Assembly (NCBI GenBank): GCA_951804985.1
Contig: OX638133.1
Location: 330,501-394,500, forward strand
Length of the DNA stretch: 64,000 nt
Origin: Dryomyza anilis
Lineage: Eukaryota > Arthropoda > Insecta > Diptera > Dryomyzidae
Direction: 5' to 3'
Of the stretch, positions 20,450 through 32,339 are shown piece after piece. The notes under the pieces were generated by a model. It did not search any database. It saw only the letters and a program-made list of their open reading frames with translations, and was not told the origin of the DNA. Position numbers and translations under genes: made by a program. Position 1 is the first letter of the stretch; every line of letters starts with the position of its first letter.

Positions 20450-21980
20450 TTAACCAAAGGGTTCCCCTAAAACACAAGCTTCAGTTTGAAAAGGGTCCAG
20501 GCGGAAAGACTGGCAGGCAGGCATGCAACGAGTCAGACGGCCAACCAAACGATCGGCCATGCTGAATTCTTAATCGGCTGGAATTCGGTACATAATAAAA
20601 TAAAACCTTCAAAAAGAATAAAAACGACGACATACAACACACACGAACACGCCAACCATGCCAAACAAGATGCGATCATCATTAATTCGTTTGCCGCAAA
20701 TACAGAAAACAACCCGCAGGAGGTGGACATGTGGATGGAGCAGTAAGGAATGGAAAGAGACGGGACGTACACAAGGGTGCTGCTGTTGCTGTTACCTGGA
20801 AAACGCGCCGATTATTGCCACGATCGCCATGCTCAGCAGCAGAAACAGCAACAAAAGCAAAAGTTCAATAATGAAACCAAAACCAGAACATTTAAGAACG
20901 CGAGTAAGGCACTGAAGAAGCGCTGCTCTTGATTGGATCTTCAAAAGTTTTGCCAGTTGCGCGAGTGTCTCCTTCCGCGGACAGACGGACGCATATCATG
21001 ATGATGACCGCAGAACGCGAGTCGCGCCGTGAGAAATAAGAAATCTTAAAAAACCTAAAACGTTAATTAAGATTATGAAGTCATAAGAACCGAGCCCTGA
21101 GTGCTTGGCGAACGATCGTCGAAGCAATCATATGTTTGCCAGTGTGCGTGCTGCGGCAGCTAATAGGCTTGCCAAGCCGGTTATTCGGATATTGTGTTGG
21201 GCTGTGAAGGGGCCAATTCGCAATCAGCCCCGCTTTAAATTGCGCTCAACTCCCTGGAGAGGCCTAATGGACGCTGTACCAACACAGAACACACGATCAT
21301 CTCGAGGACAACCAACACAACAGAAATCTGCGATCTGTAGTCGACAACTTAACTTGATTTTCAAGCAACAACAAAAAGATAACATATTTTATTTATTTTT
21401 TTGTGACTGCTGGTAGAATGTATCGAAATCGGCAGGCGGACGATCGGAGTGAGTGCACCAAGAAACGCGCATTGGGCCACTTAATGGCGTATTATAATTA
21501 TGAGGTAATGAAGCCAATGAAGTACTTAAGTTTCTAAGCTTATGATACACGTTAAATCTGCTGCCCATGGCAGAGCAGCGCAAAGGATTCACATCGTCGC
21601 CGATCGGCAACATTATCAGCCTGATCGTCATCACGACGATCACACTGCAAGTCTTAAATTTAGACTTTATGCTGAACGCGTTTGACTACTAAAATGGACT
21701 TCTTTGAAGTGGTTTTAATGCTAATGTACGATGCGACGACTACTGGGCCAGCGACCCATACCTTTTATCAATGTTAATTAAGAGAAGCCATGTGGTGGTT
21801 TTCGCGGGAGGCTTATGGCAGTATTGAGTTGAAGTGTACGTGTATGAGTGTGCAAATGGCGTTGCATCTAAATAAAAGTACTCGATTTCGATTATTTTTA
21901 TCCGAAATGAAGTATAATTTAGTCACAATTTATTTCGTTCCCTATGATGAACAAATTACTTATGTAGATTCGAATTGAAT
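20450..21980. promoter_or_regulatory. GC-rich single-copy island
   Basis: Contains GGCAGGCAGGCATGC (20510-20524), CAGCAGCAGAAACAGCAACAA (20834 onward), GATGATGACCGC (20998 onward) and Pho- or homeodomain-like words. Frames of 60-103 codons overlap on both strands with no domain; codon use follows the local base composition. Probably regulatory or intronic sequence. Confidence 0.35.
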
Positions 21981-22639
21981 AATTTAAAATAATATGCGTT
22001 GCCTCAAATTAATTCCAAACCAACAAAATATCTATCGAATTTAGCCAGAATTTGCTAAAAGCAGACAACAATTATTCTGGTTGTCGAAAACAACTATGGA
22101 GTAATATGATTGGGATCATTGTTGTTGATTATCACTATCAATTCAATTATTTGCTTAAATAATTTTCTCATTCAGTAAATTATTTCTTAAATCATGTCGA
22201 GACACACATTTTAGGTATATTACGGGCATATTTCTCTGGAGCAGAAAAAGGCAGAATTTGTATTATAAGCCACCTACATTCTGCCCAAATCCAAAATATG
22301 CCAGAATTCTGATTTAAAATTTGACTGCACATCTCCATTTCCAATTATCTATGTATTTGCCTGAAATAATGGCGAAATATTTCTGTAAAATCACATAAAT
22401 ATTGACGGGGTATGTGTCAAATTTTAAGTCGGATTCCAGGTAAGAAAAAGTCTTGCAATTTTCGGAAATAGCTAGCATATATCCGAAAAAACACAAACAA
22501 ATGTAAGTTTACGAAAATAGTATGAAAGGTTGTTAAATTTTATGGTATTGAAAAGGCTGCCTAGTGTTTAGAGATAATTAATATCATATTGAAAAATGAT
22601 TTTCATCTCATAGTGAATTTTTTTCTGGTTGATACCCAA
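21981..22639. other. AT-rich non-coding stretch
   Basis: No gene. TTTGCCTGAAATAATGGCGAAATATTTCTG (22353 onward) faintly resembles the tandem unit at 45450-45905. Confidence 0.35.
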
Positions 22640-22712
22640 CACAGTCGGCTTAGACCGACTATAATTATGATAATCCTAACTATCCTAATAACACCTACTA
22701 TAAAATATATAT
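22640..22712 (+). repeat. mini-me/DINE-like terminal fragment
   Basis: GTCGGCTTAGACCGACTATAAT, then ATAATCCTAACTATCC and TAACACCTACTATAAAATAT. It matches the right end of the copy at 8150-8215 and is cut at both sides. Confidence 0.75.
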
Positions 22713-22979
22713 ATATTTTTTAAAAAATCATAATTTGAAATTAATTTATTTTGCAAAAATATATTAGTTTTTTCAAAATAATATTTTAAAATCAAGCAAT
22801 TAAGCAGTAATTAAGAATTAAATAATATAAAAGGTGATCATGTTTTTTTTTTGTATGAAGCACTATTAGGATTAAATAATTATATCCAGTATGCTTAGTA
22901 AATAGTAGCGTAAAAAAATATGCAGCTATTATAAGACCTAATGTTTTAACAATATTCTGAACTATGAAAATATTTCTTA
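22713..22979. other. AT-rich non-coding stretch
   Basis: No gene is seen. Confidence 0.4.
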
Positions 22980-24080
22980 TTTCAAATGCGACAATGCGCT
23001 TGAATTCCCAAAGCGTTTTCAGAGTTTAATTACAGGTTTTGAGAGCTACCAAATTGAATGATTCAACAAAATTAGAACCGAGACACATTAGAGCCGCCCA
23101 CCAAACGACCCCTGGACACAGGCTCTCTAAAATTAAAAGCCATTAAAAACTAATATTTCCACCACGACTGGAATGGAAAACTGAATAATTCATTAGAGAC
23201 AATGTGGTCGGTCGAATGGTCGGCTGATTTTACAGTTTTATTAGCGACATTTCGTAGCTTGGTGCGTAATACAACCCCTCAGCGCCGGAACTGGTATCCC
23301 AGAAGTACATGAAACCCAGCAAGGCGACAACACTTAATTAACGGGTTAGACCTTTGGTCGGACGGACGGTCGGTCGGTCTGTCGGCTACCAAGTAATTAG
23401 GAAATGAAATAGTTTTTGTTTTCATTTTTTTATTTCATATTATTTCAGCGAACGCAAGCATAATTACAACGCGCACTCACTCACTCTCGTGTCTGCCCTC
23501 TCGCTCGCTCGTTCGTACAGCACAGCACAACATGGCGTCGCATGTGGAAATATGGCTGGCGCACGTACCGGAAGCAAAAAAACGTTTAACGTTGGACGCC
23601 ATTTATAATAACGCAGTTGGCCGGCAGATTGCCGATTGTTGTAGTTGCTGTGGTTAAACGACTAGTTGAACTATGCGACTATCGTGTATTCTTAGTTAAT
23701 TCAAATGGATTTGATAATTACACAGGACATGAACGACGGGCCCCCTAAGGAGGTCTCTCCCCACCGAGCCACGCACTTCGCGTGTCAGGCTACTGGCAAC
23801 AACAGGGTGGGTGAGGCTGAAATTTATGAATTTATTAAACGAGTTTTATGCTAATTTGGCTAATTAAATAAATACAGTGACTGGCCCTATTATTAATAAG
23901 CCATTTGCTGCGGAGGCGTTGTTCTTGGCGATTTAATGGAGTGCGATTGATTTGCATAAAAATTCAAATGTTTTAAATTACGTACACAAATCGCTTAAAA
24001 AATGCACAAAGGCTTTAATTAAAATTTTGTATGCGAACGAATATGGGTCACTGCCGAAATTCTACTATCGACCATCCCAT
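22980..24080. promoter_or_regulatory. GC-rich single-copy island
   Basis: Contains a GGACGGACGGTCGGTCGGTC tract (23359-23378), a pyrimidine-rich CTCACTCACTCTCG to CTCGCTCGCTCG stretch (23475-23512) and TTTATAATAACG sites. A 41-codon open frame sits directly after the pyrimidine tract (23532-23657). Confidence 0.35.
23532..23657 (+). CDS. Candidate small ORF, 41 codons, unverified
   Basis: The ATG is in good fly context (ACAACATGG) just after a CT-rich leader-like stretch. The frame reads MASHVEIWLAHVPEAKKRLT, then LDAIYNNAVGRQIADCCSCCG and a TAA stop. The mix of acidic, basic and aromatic residues is more protein-like than the AT-driven frames nearby, and the C-terminus has four cysteines (CCSCC). 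No family is recognised. It could be chance in a GC-rich island. Confidence 0.13.
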   Translation: MASHVEIWLAHVPEAKKRLTLDAIYNNAVGRQIADCCSCCG

Positions 24081-24659
24081 CATCCATAAGTCGTATTTGT
24101 TATTCCATTTTTAAATTCTATGCGAATTTAGTTCAAAGATATAAACAAAATCTACAAAAATCTACTTAACATAAATCAAACTATTTTAAATACTTACACC
24201 GAGATAAAAAGTGCACTTTAAATTTTAAAGTTCACGCTATTTGAATTGAGATTTATCACATTGAAATTCAATGTATTTCATTTAACACAATTTATCTTCA
24301 CGTCCATAGTCACAATTTGATGAACTGTGCGAATATAAGAGATATTGAAAATGTAAAGAATTACAACAAAAATATATAATGAGAAAGAGAGTGTAACGCA
24401 GGAAATGGCCATACGACAGATGCTCTTTGAGAGAGTTTTTTGAACTCTTACACAAAATGAAAAGTGACACTTTAGATGTAAAAGTCCTATTTTAAAATTT
24501 AGAGTGTCACAATAAAATATGATGAAATTTAAAATTTTCAAATACGACCGACTTTCATTCATGCACACTTTAGATTGGAGTTCAGATGTTTCATCGAATA
24601 TTCATTTGCATCTACCAAATGTAGTCAGCCTTAACTGAAATTCATTTATGGGAAACAAT
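24081..24659. repeat. Possible MITE remnant, ill-defined
   Basis: ACACCGAGATAAAAAGTGCAC (24197 onward) and the later words AAAGTGACACTTTAGATG, TTTAGAGTGTCAC and GCACACTTTAG (24460-24570) suggest an old element with AGTG..CACT ends. I cannot fix the boundaries. Confidence 0.25.
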
Positions 24660-25047
24660 ATTATGAAGCGTTACCAACCACTAGTTGAAGCAACTGCAAC
24701 ATTGATTGGGTAAACAAACTTTTGATTCATTTCCAATTTTTTTTATTTCCATTGCTACGGCAATTAAATTCAAAATGAGACATAACCAATATTTAGTTGA
24801 CTTAACAGATAATTAGTTACATTAGGTTGTAGCAACCAATATTTATTTGAATTAACTGCGAAATCACTTGTCTTGTATAAATGCAATGCCAAAGTAGGGC
24901 AACATCAGTCGCACAAGCTTCAGATTTTTCACTCGGTTTTTTGTGTGCTACGGACTGCGGAATGAATCAGTCGAATGTTGACAGAACTAAATAAATCGGT
25001 TGGCAAAAAAAACGGTTGCCCCAACTGATTCGTTCTTTGGGTGTACG
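24660..25047 (-). mobile_element. Diverged element A copy
   Basis: The right end ATCGGTTGGCAAAAAAAACG, GTTGCCCCAACTGATTCG, TTCTTTGGGTGTACG resembles the A-family end GTTGGTTGCCGCAACAAATC-AGTTTTCTGTGTG. Inside are GTAGCAACCAATATTTA and related CAACC words. The left boundary is uncertain, and the minisatellite is not preserved. Confidence 0.45.
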
Positions 25048-25232
25048 CAAGTATTTACTTGGAAATTGTTGAGTTTTTTAATATTCTTAGTAGACATACA
25101 ATTTTTTTTTATTTTGAATGAATATTGCTATAAAATTTTGAAGTAAACAGTAAAAAAACACACCTTTAATATTTTTAAGACAAACTTTGAAGTTATGGAA
25201 TAGAAGAGTCGAACAGTTGAACCAACAAACAA

Positions 25233-25369
25233 TATCGTAACAATATCGTTTATCGGCGCAAATTGTCTTTTTCGATTATCTAAAATGATACGGAATTGCC
25301 ACAGCTTTCGATAAAATCCAACATATCTAGAACGATAATGCTATTTTTGTGTTTATCGAATTAATATCG
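25233..25369. promoter_or_regulatory. Dense CGATA cluster
   Basis: CGATA/TATCG occurs at 25233, 25244, 25251, 25309, 25333, 25354 and 25365, seven sites in 137 bp. As at 14392-14581, this is the pattern bound by the insulator factor BEAF-32 in Drosophila. It lies between repeats, not in a recognised element. Confidence 0.35.
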
Positions 25370-25399
25370 AAAAGTTGCCATTTTCCAATAAAAAAGAAT

Positions 25400-25980
25400 A
25401 ATAATCAGTTTAGTTTATAAATGTTTTTTTTTTCGGAAATTTTTTGAAAACTAATTTTTTTCGAACATTTTTTTACGAATTTTTCAAAAATTAAAAATCA
25501 TAAAAAATTAATTTCGAAAAAAAATATTCAAACAAATAATACGAACATTTCTGTTTTCCAAAACAAAAATTTGTCCGAAATAAAAATCTTACGAAAAATT
25601 ATTTTATTTTTAATATATTTTTTATAAATATAACTTTAAATTAATAAAAAAACATTTTACTAATTTAGAAATCAGAAATAATAAACAAGAACTACTGGAG
25701 AACTGAGAAGTATGGTAAAAAATTTACGAAAAATAAAAGTTTTGATTGAAATTTTGTTTAATGAACAGCTTTCTTTAATTAATGTACATATATATTGTAT
25801 GTATTTGTTCATTAATATGATGAAACGTATTCGTCGCATACACTTTTTCGGTTAATCATCAAATTGATAATCAATTCATAACATTGATTGTTTGTAGTTA
25901 TCAATATTATGAATCGTTCTTCAATACAATGAATACAATGAATCCTGGTTTGATGAACGAAATTCATCAATATGAAGATT
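25400..25980 (-). mobile_element. Family B MITE, minus orientation
   Basis: On the minus strand: GATGAATTTCGTTCATCAAAC, CATTGTATTCATTGTATTGAA, GAACGATTCATAATATTGAT, TTCATCATATTAATGAACAA. The A/T core with TTCGAA words follows (25420-25640). The inner AACTTTAAATTAATAAAAAAAC also fits family B. The far end is not resolved. Confidence 0.6.
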
Positions 25981-26278
25981 TTTAAAAATATGTTGAAAGT
26001 GAAAATAAATTATTATTTTAGAAATTATCATCAAATTTTTATAAAGCACACAGTTACAAAACCATTTAAATATAATTTGTGGTGAAAGTATGCAATAAAA
26101 AATTTTACAAAATTCAATAGTAGTTAAAATGGCTTTTTGCTTGAAATTAATAAAAAATGCGCCCATTATTCAATTTCGTGCGAATTTTACGCAGTTATTT
26201 GCGGTTGCATAACTTGGTAAACATTCAGCTTAATTTAACCTTTATGTGTGTGACAGAAACAGAGCAGAGTACAAAATG
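25981..26278. other. AT-rich non-coding stretch
   Basis: No gene is seen. Confidence 0.4.
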
Positions 26279-26764
26279 TACACCGACGTAAAATATAAAT
26301 TTACAACAATGTGAATTAAATTTAAATTCTATTGAGTTAAAAGTATTTTTTAAGTATATTCTTTGTAGATGTTAATTTGTTATGGGTTGTTAATTATTGC
26401 CTTTTACACTTAATTTTACAATCAATTAATTTATTTTGCATAAATTATTATTATTAATATTAATCATATTGAATATTATATTCATAAATATTATGAACAA
26501 TTTACAAACAAAATTTTACTTATTCATAGATATAATCATAATATCTATGAATAAGTTAAATTTTGTTTGTAAATTGTATATACATCCATTTGCGGATTCA
26601 AATTCATTGAATTTAATATTTATTTCCTCATCATGATGTTCGACAGTATGATTAGGATCATAATTATAATGAATACATTCATCAATATGTCATTTAATGA
26701 ACGGTGGTATCAATATGATGAATCTGTTAGTTGGTAGAAAAATGCATAATATTTTTTCTGTGTA
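26279..26764. mobile_element. Possible MITE with a central long hairpin
   Basis: The right part, AATGAATACATTCATCAATATG to TGATGAATCTGTTAGTTGG and TTTTTTCTGTGTA, is a family B right end (compare 7320-7409). TACACCGACGTAAAATATAAA at 26279 is a possible, poorly matching left end. The perfect-looking hairpin at 26497-26577 lies near the middle. Confidence 0.45.
26497..26577. repeat. Inverted repeat, 37-bp arms, 7-base spacer
   Basis: The arm 26497-26533 begins ACAATTTACAAACAAAATTT, and the arm 26541-26577 is its reverse complement with a single mismatch, around a 7-base spacer. At this AT content such a match is not expected by chance. Confidence 0.9.
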
Positions 26765-27559
26765 CATCAGGCACATAAGGGTTAAGTGGTCAGCCAACCA
26801 CAAGTCGAAATTTATGGCAACATCTTCTTTTTCGGCAAACTTTATCTGCAAAGGATCCTCAATTGAGTGCACATGCTGGCATGCAACATTTAATGGTTTT
26901 TTCAAAAACAAAATAAAAATCCATTTAATATACAACGAAAAAAGGTTATTGGATTGTATGCAATTCCCTACTTTTTTGGGGATCAATGTTTGGTTCGATT
27001 GTGCTTCGAGGATCAGTATTTATAATGTTGCTTCAAAATTTAAACGATCTTTTTTCATTCGAAATTCGGTTGGCCTCATGAAAAAGCACCGCGGCAGACC
27101 ATGATGCAGCTGCTCCACAAAATCATTGGGCATGTGGTTTGGGGTTTTGGTGAAGCAATTAACATTTTGTGCTCGTAAAATATGTCGATAATTTGGCAAA
27201 GCGCTTTATATGCGATACTTAGGAAATGTTTTTAGGATGAAACCGTACCAAGTTTTTAAAATTTTGACATTGGTTTTTGCTAAATTTCGTTTGTAACATA
27301 TCGATTTTTCCATTTTTATAGTTTAAATAGACATTTCGAAAACAAAGTAGTATAGAACATTTTCTCTTCTTAAAGACATTTTAATAGTTTTATTTATTAA
27401 AAAGATTTATACTAATATATACTGTCTTCATTACTATTATTATATAAAATATTAAAATGAAAAGGACTAAAATTTATGTTCAAATTAGTTTTTGTTTTCA
27501 CATTGTCTCAAAGTATAAAAGTTTTCAAAGACATAAAGCGAAAATTCCAATTGTTTTAT
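26765..27559. other. Non-coding stretch
   Basis: One frame of 135 codons begins in the MITE end at 26697 and runs to 27104, but it shows no domain, and its start lies in repeat sequence. I do not call a gene. Confidence 0.4.
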
Positions 27560-28960
27560 ATTATCATAAATTGTCTCCATCACGCCGTCCTCTGCTCCAT
27601 CTACTCTCATGAAGTGCTACATTAAAATTTATCAACCTCTACCATGTTCCCAGACGATTAGAAAAACCCACAAAACAACATTTAACCCGGTTGCCACAAT
27701 TTCATTATTTGAGCACAGTTTTTATTGTAATTAATAGTTGTATTGTTCCGCGTACTGCGCACTCGAAGGTGCCCGTTAAACACATCTTCCGCGCATTAAA
27801 GTGGGCTGCGTTTAATGCGTTGTATTTTATTTAAACGCTGGCGGCGGTGAGCGTTTGATGAGGAATTAAGAAAAAATGTGTTATTACAAGATAAGTGAAT
27901 TAATCCGCGGGTTTAAAAAATTTTACTTCGCGAAAGCGTCGTAAAAATAGGTTCAAATATTTGTAGAGTTTCACAGAATTTTTGCTGCCTTCTTTTAGCA
28001 CTTGTGAAAATATTCACGCTCATGTCTGACAATTATCTGTTGATGATTCCACTTTTTTATCGCTGTTCTTATTTCAATAAAATTCTACTTTCCTCTGTTT
28101 AGCGCGAAGGCCTTCGCAGGGTCCTTGGCAAGGGATGAATTTTTGTAGATGGCGGCGGCTGCTCCGTTAGCTGACTCACATTGGCCGAGGGTTGCTTTTG
28201 AATCGGTTTGGTGTTGGTTCGGGGTGCATAAGCGAAACAATTTGTTGATGGCACTCGAGGGAGTGGCCTGCTGCCGCGCCATCTGGCAGCGTCGCCAGGA
28301 TGTGGGTATCCTGTGAACGCTCTGATGGAATAATAATGCGCCGTTGCTTGGAGGACCGAAGAGACCAAGCGCAGAAATTGAATCGAATTGAAATGCACGC
28401 AATTTTATGGCATGCTGCGGCAATCGTTTTATTATCTTAAGTGAGTGGGTGGAAAGGAACCGAGGGCGATAGATGGATGGATGGGCCCGATGTTAAACAC
28501 GAGGACTGGCTTTATTTATTATCTCTCGCACTGAGCACACAATGATTTCAACTAAATAAACTTTGAAATTGCCAGGAACACCCCACACACGGCGCACGAC
28601 CCACTTGCCTGACTTGGCTGAGACACTGTGCCACTGGATGGGGAGACAGGAGACACTGTGCGACTGGAGGGTGCTCGAGATCCTGGCGATAAAGTGTAAT
28701 CAAATTATGCGCTGCGCTGTGTAACACACACTCGACAAAATTTACAAATTTACGTTTGTTATGCTTGTAACGAGCGTGTACAGCGAGTGCATTTGCCGGA
28801 TTTTTAGTTAATTAAAAATCATGACACCGACACGCAGGATAATCGTGTAAACAGCACCGCAACATACTTCACAACAACAAGGACACCAACAAGGATAGCG
28901 CACAACAGATGGAATTAATAATGCGATGCCAGTGGTGGTTTAGGGTAAGCGATCTGAAGT
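27560..28960. promoter_or_regulatory. GC-rich single-copy island
   Basis: The sharpest composition peak is 28085-28430. Two overlapping minus-strand frames (99 and 112 codons) there reach a CCAAT|GTGAGT donor-like word, but neither has a domain or convincing acceptor. There is a duplicated GGAGACAGGAGACACTGTG/GACACTGTGCCACTGG pattern at 28620-28665. Regulatory DNA or an unrecognised exon. Confidence 0.3.
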
Positions 28961-29875
28961 TTTAGTAGCGAAATGGAAAAATGATTCTATGAGATATATC
29001 AAAATATAAAATCAGAAAGAAAAATAAAATTCTCTTTGTGAGAAATGAAAAACTAATAAAAACAAAAATAACTTCACTTAGAATATCCGGGTCGGTCTCC
29101 AGACAAAAAATATTTAAAAGCAATACTGTTAAACTGTTGGATTCAAACTGTAACATTCAAACGAATTCTCGAAATATAATCCTCGACGTCGTTTTCAGAT
29201 TTTTTTATATAAGACTAATAATAAATGTTAGTAATGTTGATAGATCATGGCTGTTTATAGAAACTGATCATTAATTTACAAAAGGAATGATTCTAAGGAG
29301 ACGGACGCACAAAGCATAATGAAAATCTAAAAAGAAACAAATATAAGTAACATAAATAATATATAATACAAAAAAAATGGATTTAAAAAAATAATAAATA
29401 AGAGCCAAATCGACCTAAAAAACGTCAAATTTGAAATTTTACATTTTTGATTTCAATGAAATGTATGCAACTGATGAATAATATCGAGAAATGCATTGAT
29501 ATTTTTTTTTTTTTTCGACAACTACTTCCAGAGTTGTTCAAAGTTAACAAAAGGGCGAATTTCTTAATTAATATTATAAAAAGTAATGGATGCAATTTAA
29601 AAGTTGAAATATCAATTGATACATTTACATTTTTTTATCATGTGGTAAAAAAATTGAGATCATCGATTAAAAATTGACAGATATATAACGATTTTTGTAA
29701 ATGAATATTTGGCATTTTGAAAATGTATTTGGTGAGTTTTCGTTCTACAACGACGATATGATGGCATCAAAATACAATCTTGAAATTTGGCTTCAACATT
29801 TATTTTAAATCAACCAAAATATACGATTTTTTCCGAATTTTAAAAATGTTTCTTTTTAAAAATGGTTCTTGTAAT
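28961..29875. other. AT-rich non-coding stretch
   Basis: Contains only short AT-driven frames. Confidence 0.5.
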
Positions 29876-30190
29876 CGCGGCTACAGTGGTTAGTGCGTTG
29901 GACTGCGAGCCGAAAGGTCCCCGTTTAAGCCTGGACTGGGGCTAACAACATCTTTTCATAGAAACATTTTTTCTATACCGCGCTACCTCTCATCAGTAAA
30001 TGGCAAACCTACGAGAGTAAAAAATTGCCTATGAAAAGCTCTCACCCGCCGTTCGGATTCGGCAATAAACTGTAGGTCCCACCACTTTGAGTACAAATAG
30101 AACACGCACAGCTCAAAATGGTGAGAGAGCTCGGCCGAAGTTCTAAACAGGACTGTAGCGTCAAACTATTATTATTATATTATTTTTACT
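29876..30190 (+). mobile_element. tRNA-derived SINE, full-length copy
   Basis: The head is tRNA-like: GCGGCTACAGTGGTTAGTGC (A-box region, 29876-29895), TTGGACTGCGAGCCGAAAGG, then a B-box-like CCGTTTAAGCC (29921-29931). A unique body follows (CTAACAACATCTTTTCATAG, CCGTTCGGATTCGGCAATAA, GAGAGAGCTCGGCCGAAGTT, CAGGACTGTAGCGTCAAAC) and an ATT-repeat tail (30168-30185). Three further fragments are in the window (11862, 14217, 59641). Transcription would be by RNA polymerase III from the internal boxes. Mobilisation would depend on a partner LINE not identified here. The tRNA arms no longer fold well, so it is not a functional tRNA. Confidence 0.75.
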
Positions 30191-31239
30191 CACTTTTTCT
30201 CTTATATTTTTTTCTTATATAACGAAAAAATACGAATATTAAACAAATAATGAGCCATATTACAAAAAAAAACGTATTTACTTTGAATTTGAAGCAAGCC
30301 TACATTTCATGGGCAAATATTTTTATTTTGTTTCAAAATTACTAAAATAATTGGTCATCAACGTTTTTTTAATGTCTACCAAATTCAAATTAAAATTTTT
30401 CGAACAAAAGAAAGTAGTTTTTATCATAGGAATCCGGAGCATTTGCTTCAAGTGTTGAGCCAAAACGTTTTTATTAATATGACCAAATTCTAAAAGTTTT
30501 ATATAATATGCTTTCAACTGATTTATTTTTCTAAAAATGTTCATATAATATATGATTAAATGTACTTTAATTAAAATTCACTTCGAAATACTTAAAAAAT
30601 AACGTAATTTAATTAGTTCCATTAAAAGTAGAAGTATTTCAAAACGATTTTTAAAGAATAAGATATCGGTTAAAGATCCCGTTAAATAATACGTTAAAAT
30701 CGGGTTTAAGAATCTGTTTAAATAGCTGTAATTGATGAAAAGAATCCAAAAATCACATGACTAATTGAGAATATTTTATTGAAGAGTTTAGAGAAAATGT
30801 TTGTATACGAGTATCAGTCTATTAAAATAAGTACGACTAGTGTTATTAAAATCAGGGAGTCAATCTGAAACGTACATTTGGATTCCAGTTCAGTTAGTTT
30901 TTAAAGTATTATAATAAAAACATCATGTAATAATTTCTATTTCGCCGTTTCCCATAAGATAAATTATCAACATATTTCCAATGACTTTAAAAGGATTATA
31001 TAAAATTAATGAATTGCAAAACATAATAGTTTTGATACTTTCTCTAAGCTCGGATTATTCAATTATTAAAACAGTTTAGGAAAAAACAATAACATTTTCA
31101 AGTTTATTGACTCATTTTTTTCTCATGACTTCTCATTTTTATTTGCTCTGACGTTCTCATAACCGAGAATCATTTGCTTATGTAAACCAACGGAAACATT
31201 TTTTTTTTTTATAAATATAACGAAAAATGTATCTTATAA
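30191..31239. other. AT-rich non-coding stretch
   Basis: No gene is seen. Confidence 0.5.
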
Positions 31240-32300
31240 AACAACAGCAAGTACCAGCGGAAAATTTAATGATGGTGGGTGTTGGAAAATTAATGGAGTT
31301 TTCTTGTTATTAGCGGCATGCAATACAGAACCTTAATGTCTGGCTGTGTGTGTCTGTCTGTCTATGTAAGTAGTAATAACTGTATTAATTAGCCGCCAAA
31401 TTTGATAATGGCGGCTGTTATTTGAGGACTACAGTCAGCCAGTCAGTCTTGCACAGGCATTTTCGAAATGAAGGGAAATCTAATTAAATGTCTAATGAGA
31501 CTAATGATTATTTAATTGAAACTAATGTCATTATACTGCTACAATGAATTTTGGTTCAAAGTGAGCAAAACTATGATGGGAATATAGAAACAGCTTGTAA
31601 CTAAAATATAAATTAATTAAGGGTTGATATAGTTTTACGTTCTTTTTCTATTAAGTATATTATTAAATATATTGTTATATTAGAGACATCAACAGAAATG
31701 AAAGGTTCAAACACTTTTTTTTACTGTTCCTTGGCACAGAATTGTCCTACACACATCTTTTATCGTATAATAAAAACAACGAAATATTAAAAAGTTAAAA
31801 ACATTTTATTACTTTTGTTTCAATTCCAACAACCAAGTGCATTTTTGTATGTAGGAACCAATTGCAGCTAACAATATCAAATATCGACAGCAGTCATAGC
31901 CACAAATCACATCAAATGTTGTAAATGTGACATGAGAACTCGTTAATATGGACAGAACGCAGCACATAATCATCATAATTACAAGATGTCACAGATTTTA
32001 GCCGATGACAAGAGCAGCAGCAATAGCAACAGCAAACAGTAGCAACAGGTTACATGCACTGCATTGTAAACGACAACAGCAATCGCAACAACAGAAACAG
32101 CAACAAACTTCATATTGTAGCCTTTTATGGCGACGACGACGATCTTTGCTGACTGCCAGTGCAATTATGATTTATATCAATTGATGCCTCTATCAGCAGC
32201 AGCTACAACATCGGCAGGGACAACAGCAATAGTTGCCATCGCAGCTTCAGGCGACATGTTACAACTGACATTTTTATGATTTCTTCAAGCTGGAATGTAT
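31240..32300. promoter_or_regulatory. Island with CAG/CAA tracts
   Basis: GATAATGGCGGC at 31403-31414 carries a Pho-type GCCATTAT in reverse. Imperfect CAG/CAA repeats run from about 32009 to 32105, with GACGACGACGA at 32131. The minus-strand frame over them gives a Leu/Val-rich peptide that is an artefact of the triplet repeat. Confidence 0.35.
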
Positions 32301-32339
32301 GACGCATTGTTGGTTCAAAAGTTTAGGTATCGACATTAT

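Noticed and set aside
20486..21416. Cluster of plus-strand frames of 60-103 codons.
   Set aside because: They overlap in different frames, have no shared codon pattern or splice logic and no recognisable domain.
28085..28423. Two overlapping minus-strand frames of 99 and 112 codons as a coding exon.
   Set aside because: No domain, no clear acceptor, and two frames equally open, as expected for GC-rich non-coding DNA.
29876..29950. Functional tRNA gene; likewise 59641-59716.
   Set aside because: Arms do not pair properly, the second lacks the anticodon region, and both are followed by the same SINE body.
31979..32164. Hydrophobic 61-codon minus-strand frame.
   Set aside because: Leu/Val runs come from CAG/CAA repeats read in reverse.
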